Origin: Desulfosporosinus sp. HMP52
Lineage (GTDB): Bacteria; Bacillota; Desulfitobacteriia; Desulfitobacteriales; Desulfitobacteriaceae
DNA: 64,000 nt
Reading direction: 5' to 3'
NCBI RefSeq assembly: GCF_000765145.1
Contig: NZ_JMGA01000018.1
Coordinates: 62,001 to 126,000 of the forward strand
The notes beneath the pieces are model-generated. The model saw only the letters and a list, made by a program, of their open reading frames with translations, ran no database searches and was not told where the DNA came from. The position numbers were made by a program, and so were the translations under genes. Below, piece by piece: positions 62,328-64,000 of the stretch (positions are counted from its first letter, which is position 1; each line of letters begins with the position of its first letter).

Positions 62328-63668
62328 ATGAACTTCGTACCGAATACGGACAGCCAAAAAGAACGGCTCTTAGCCCGTATCGGGGCTAAGTCAGTTGAAG
62401 ATCTTTTTTCAGATATTCCGCAGGAAGTCCGGTTGCAGCGGGCGCTGGCTATTCCTGGAGGGATGTCGGAGCAGGAATTAGTCAAACACGTCAAAGGTTT
62501 GGCGGGTTTAAATAAAACTGTCGAAGAGTATAGTTCATTTTTAGGAGCTGGGGCTTATGAACATTACATTCCCAGCTTCATTGACCAATTATTGTTGCGC
62601 TCAGAGTTCTATACAGCCTATACACCTTATCAACCAGAAATTAGTCAGGGAACCCTTCAAGCAATTTATGAGTTTCAAACCTTAGTTTGCGAATTGACGG
62701 GAATGGATGTAACCAATGCTTCTATGTACGATGGGGCTTCGGCACTAGCAGAGGCAGCTCTTATGACCTGTGATGCTACGCGACGAGATAAGGTGTTAGT
62801 TTTGACTACGGCACATCCGGAATATCGTGAGGTATTGAAAACATATTTGCCACCCCGGGGTGTAGAAATCATTGAAGTTCCTTTCAAAGAAGGTGTAATG
62901 GATCAGGCTGCTTTAGAAGTTCTACTAAAAGAAGATATCGCCGGTGTTCTTGTTCAAACTCCCAACTTTTTTGGCGGACTGGAAAATGTGGAACAAATTG
63001 TCCAGATGGCTCATGCTAAGGGAGCCTTAGTGGTAGTCTCAGTTAACCCTGTTTCATTGGGACTACTGAAATCACCTGGTGAGTGTGGCGTTGATATTGC
63101 TGTAGGTGAAGGTCAACCTTTCGGAAACCCGCTTAACTATGGTGGGCCATATTTGGGATTTTTATCATGCCGAGACAAGTTTGTCCGTCGTATGCCGGGG
63201 CGAATAGTTGGGGCTACAACCGATAAATCTGGAAAGAGAGGATATGTTTTAACTCTTCAGGCACGTGAACAACATATCCGACGGGAAAAAGCAACTTCAA
63301 ACATATGTTCCAATGAAGCACTTTGCGCCCTTGCCTTTACTATGCATTTGAGTGCCCTGGGTAAAATAGGACTTAAACAAATGGCCAACCTGAATCTGCA
63401 AAATGCCCACTATGCTGCTCAAGAGATTGCCAAGATACCAGGGATGAGCTTGGCATTTTCAAGACCTTTTTTCCATGAATTTGTGATTAAGTCTGAGATT
63501 GAACCTGCTAAAATTAATTCAGGGCTATTGGAAAGTAAAATTATTGGTGGGCTTGATCTGGTTCGTTTCTATCCGGAACTCGATCACCATCTCCTCTTCT
63601 GTGTGACAGAAACGAAATCAAAAGCAGATATTGATCGGCTAGTGGCCAGATTGGGGGAAATCCAGTGA
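62328..63668 (+). CDS. gcvPA: Glycine dehydrogenase (decarboxylating) subunit 1
   Basis: A 446-residue N-terminal subunit of the split P-protein. It has [55 protein letters not shown] and [19 protein letters not shown], typical GcvPA blocks. It decarboxylates glycine together with GcvPB, which carries the PLP lysine. The ATG follows CAGGAGG directly after gcvH. The stop overlaps the gcvPB start. Confidence 0.97.
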   Translation: MNFVPNTDSQKERLLARIGAKSVEDLFSDIPQEVRLQRALAIPGGMSEQELVKHVKGLAGLNKTVEEYSSFLGAGAYEHYIPSFIDQLLLRSEFYTAYTPYQPEISQGTLQAIYEFQTLVCELTGMDVTNASMYDGASALAEAALMTCDATRRDKVLVLTTAHPEYREVLKTYLPPRGVEIIEVPFKEGVMDQAALEVLLKEDIAGVLVQTPNFFGGLENVEQIVQMAHAKGALVVVSVNPVSLGLLKSPGECGVDIAVGEGQPFGNPLNYGGPYLGFLSCRDKFVRRMPGRIVGATTDKSGKRGYVLTLQAREQHIRREKATSNICSNEALCALAFTMHLSALGKIGLKQMANLNLQNAHYAAQEIAKIPGMSLAFSRPFFHEFVIKSEIEPAKINSGLLESKIIGGLDLVRFYPELDHHLLFCVTETKSKADIDRLVARLGEIQ

Positions 63669-64000
63669 AAGTTTTAGAACCGCTAATTTTTGACCTCAGT
63701 GCCGATGGACGAACTGCAGTAAGTCTACCTGCCTGCGATGTACCGGAAGTTCCGATTGAAAATCTGATTCCTGAAAGTTTATTGCGCAAGCAAGAGCCGT
63801 TGCTTCCGGAAGTCTCTGAAGTAGACGCTGTCCGTCACTTTACTCATCTTTCTACCTTCAACCATGGTGTTGATACTGGGTTTTATCCACTAGGGTCTTG
63901 TACAATGAAGTATAATCCAAAGGTTAATGAAATGTTGTCTCGCCTTCCAGGTTTTACTGCTCTACACCCCTATCAACCGGAGTCGTTGACTCAAGGGGCT
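63665..64000 (+). CDS. gcvPB: Glycine dehydrogenase (decarboxylating) subunit 2, 5' part (cut by window end)
   Basis: A frame open to the right edge begins with GTG 63665, overlapping the gcvPA stop. The first 112 residues include [33 protein letters not shown] (positions 67-99), of which [12 protein letters not shown] is the P-protein signature. It is the PLP-binding partner of GcvPA. The PLP lysine lies beyond the window. Confidence 0.95.
   Translation, partial: MKVLEPLIFDLSADGRTAVSLPACDVPEVPIENLIPESLLRKQEPLLPEVSEVDAVRHFTHLSTFNHGVDTGFYPLGSCTMKYNPKVNEMLSRLPGFTALHPYQPESLTQGA

Overview
The window reads as chromosomal DNA of an endospore-forming, low-to-moderate G+C Firmicute of the Clostridia, most like Desulfosporosinus or Desulfitobacterium (Peptococcaceae sensu lato). 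This assignment rests on gene content and order, not on a search. The signs are a spoIIGA-sigE-sigG block, a SpoVD-type PBP with a PASTA domain, a MurE with the DNPR meso-DAP motif, a two-cluster clostridial ferredoxin, PerR, bacillithiol genes and selenium/molybdenum cofactor genes. I see no rRNA, tRNA, insertion sequence, prophage or CRISPR array.

Layout. (1) 1-8.2 kb: the end of selD, bshC (bacillithiol), an LCP cell-wall ligase, a FapA-like protein, moeA-mobB (molybdenum cofactor) and a reverse-strand Na/Pi transporter. (2) 8.4-18.7 kb: a GNAT acetyltransferase, a TldD/PmbA-type protease pair, a PHP phosphoesterase, two unrecognised proteins, a YlbF-family protein, bshA, a MoxR ATPase/VWA pair, a small zinc-ribbon-like protein and a ferredoxin. 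(3) 18.9-26 kb: perR, a membrane-anchored glycosidase-2-like protein that appears to lack its catalytic residues, a MetE-like zinc methyltransferase with a DUF1858 protein, a Gly-Met-X repeat protein with a LysM domain, and lpdA. (4) 26.3-44.5 kb: the division and cell-wall cluster mraZ-rsmH-ftsL-spoVD-murE-murF-mraY-(PAS)-murD-ftsW-murG-(MurC-like)-murB-murA-ftsQ-sbp-ftsZ. It has three departures from the usual order: a lone PAS protein between mraY and murD, a protein at the murC position without a visible P-loop, and no ftsA. (5) 44.6-57.1 kb: a reverse-strand chemoreceptor, then spoIIGA-sigE-sigG-ylmC, pgeF, a PhoP/PhoR-like pair, an HlyD-like protein and ylmE-sepF-yggT-ylmH-divIVA. (6) 57.1-64 kb: a T-box leader with an apparent ATC (Ile) specifier and ileS, then a tandem glycine riboswitch and gcvT-gcvH-gcvPA-gcvPB (cut by the window end).

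Together the window covers lipid II synthesis and septation, the mother-cell and forespore sigma factors that reuse that machinery during sporulation, thiol and peroxide defence (BshA, BshC, PerR), and glycine catabolism, for which LpdA could supply the L-protein. The observations most worth a second look are the MurC-like pseudo-ligase, the GH2-like membrane protein, the Gly-Met-X/LysM protein, a hairpin over the sigG ribosome binding site, and probable non-standard (ATT/CTG) start codons in yggT, spoIIGA and the phosphate transporter gene.
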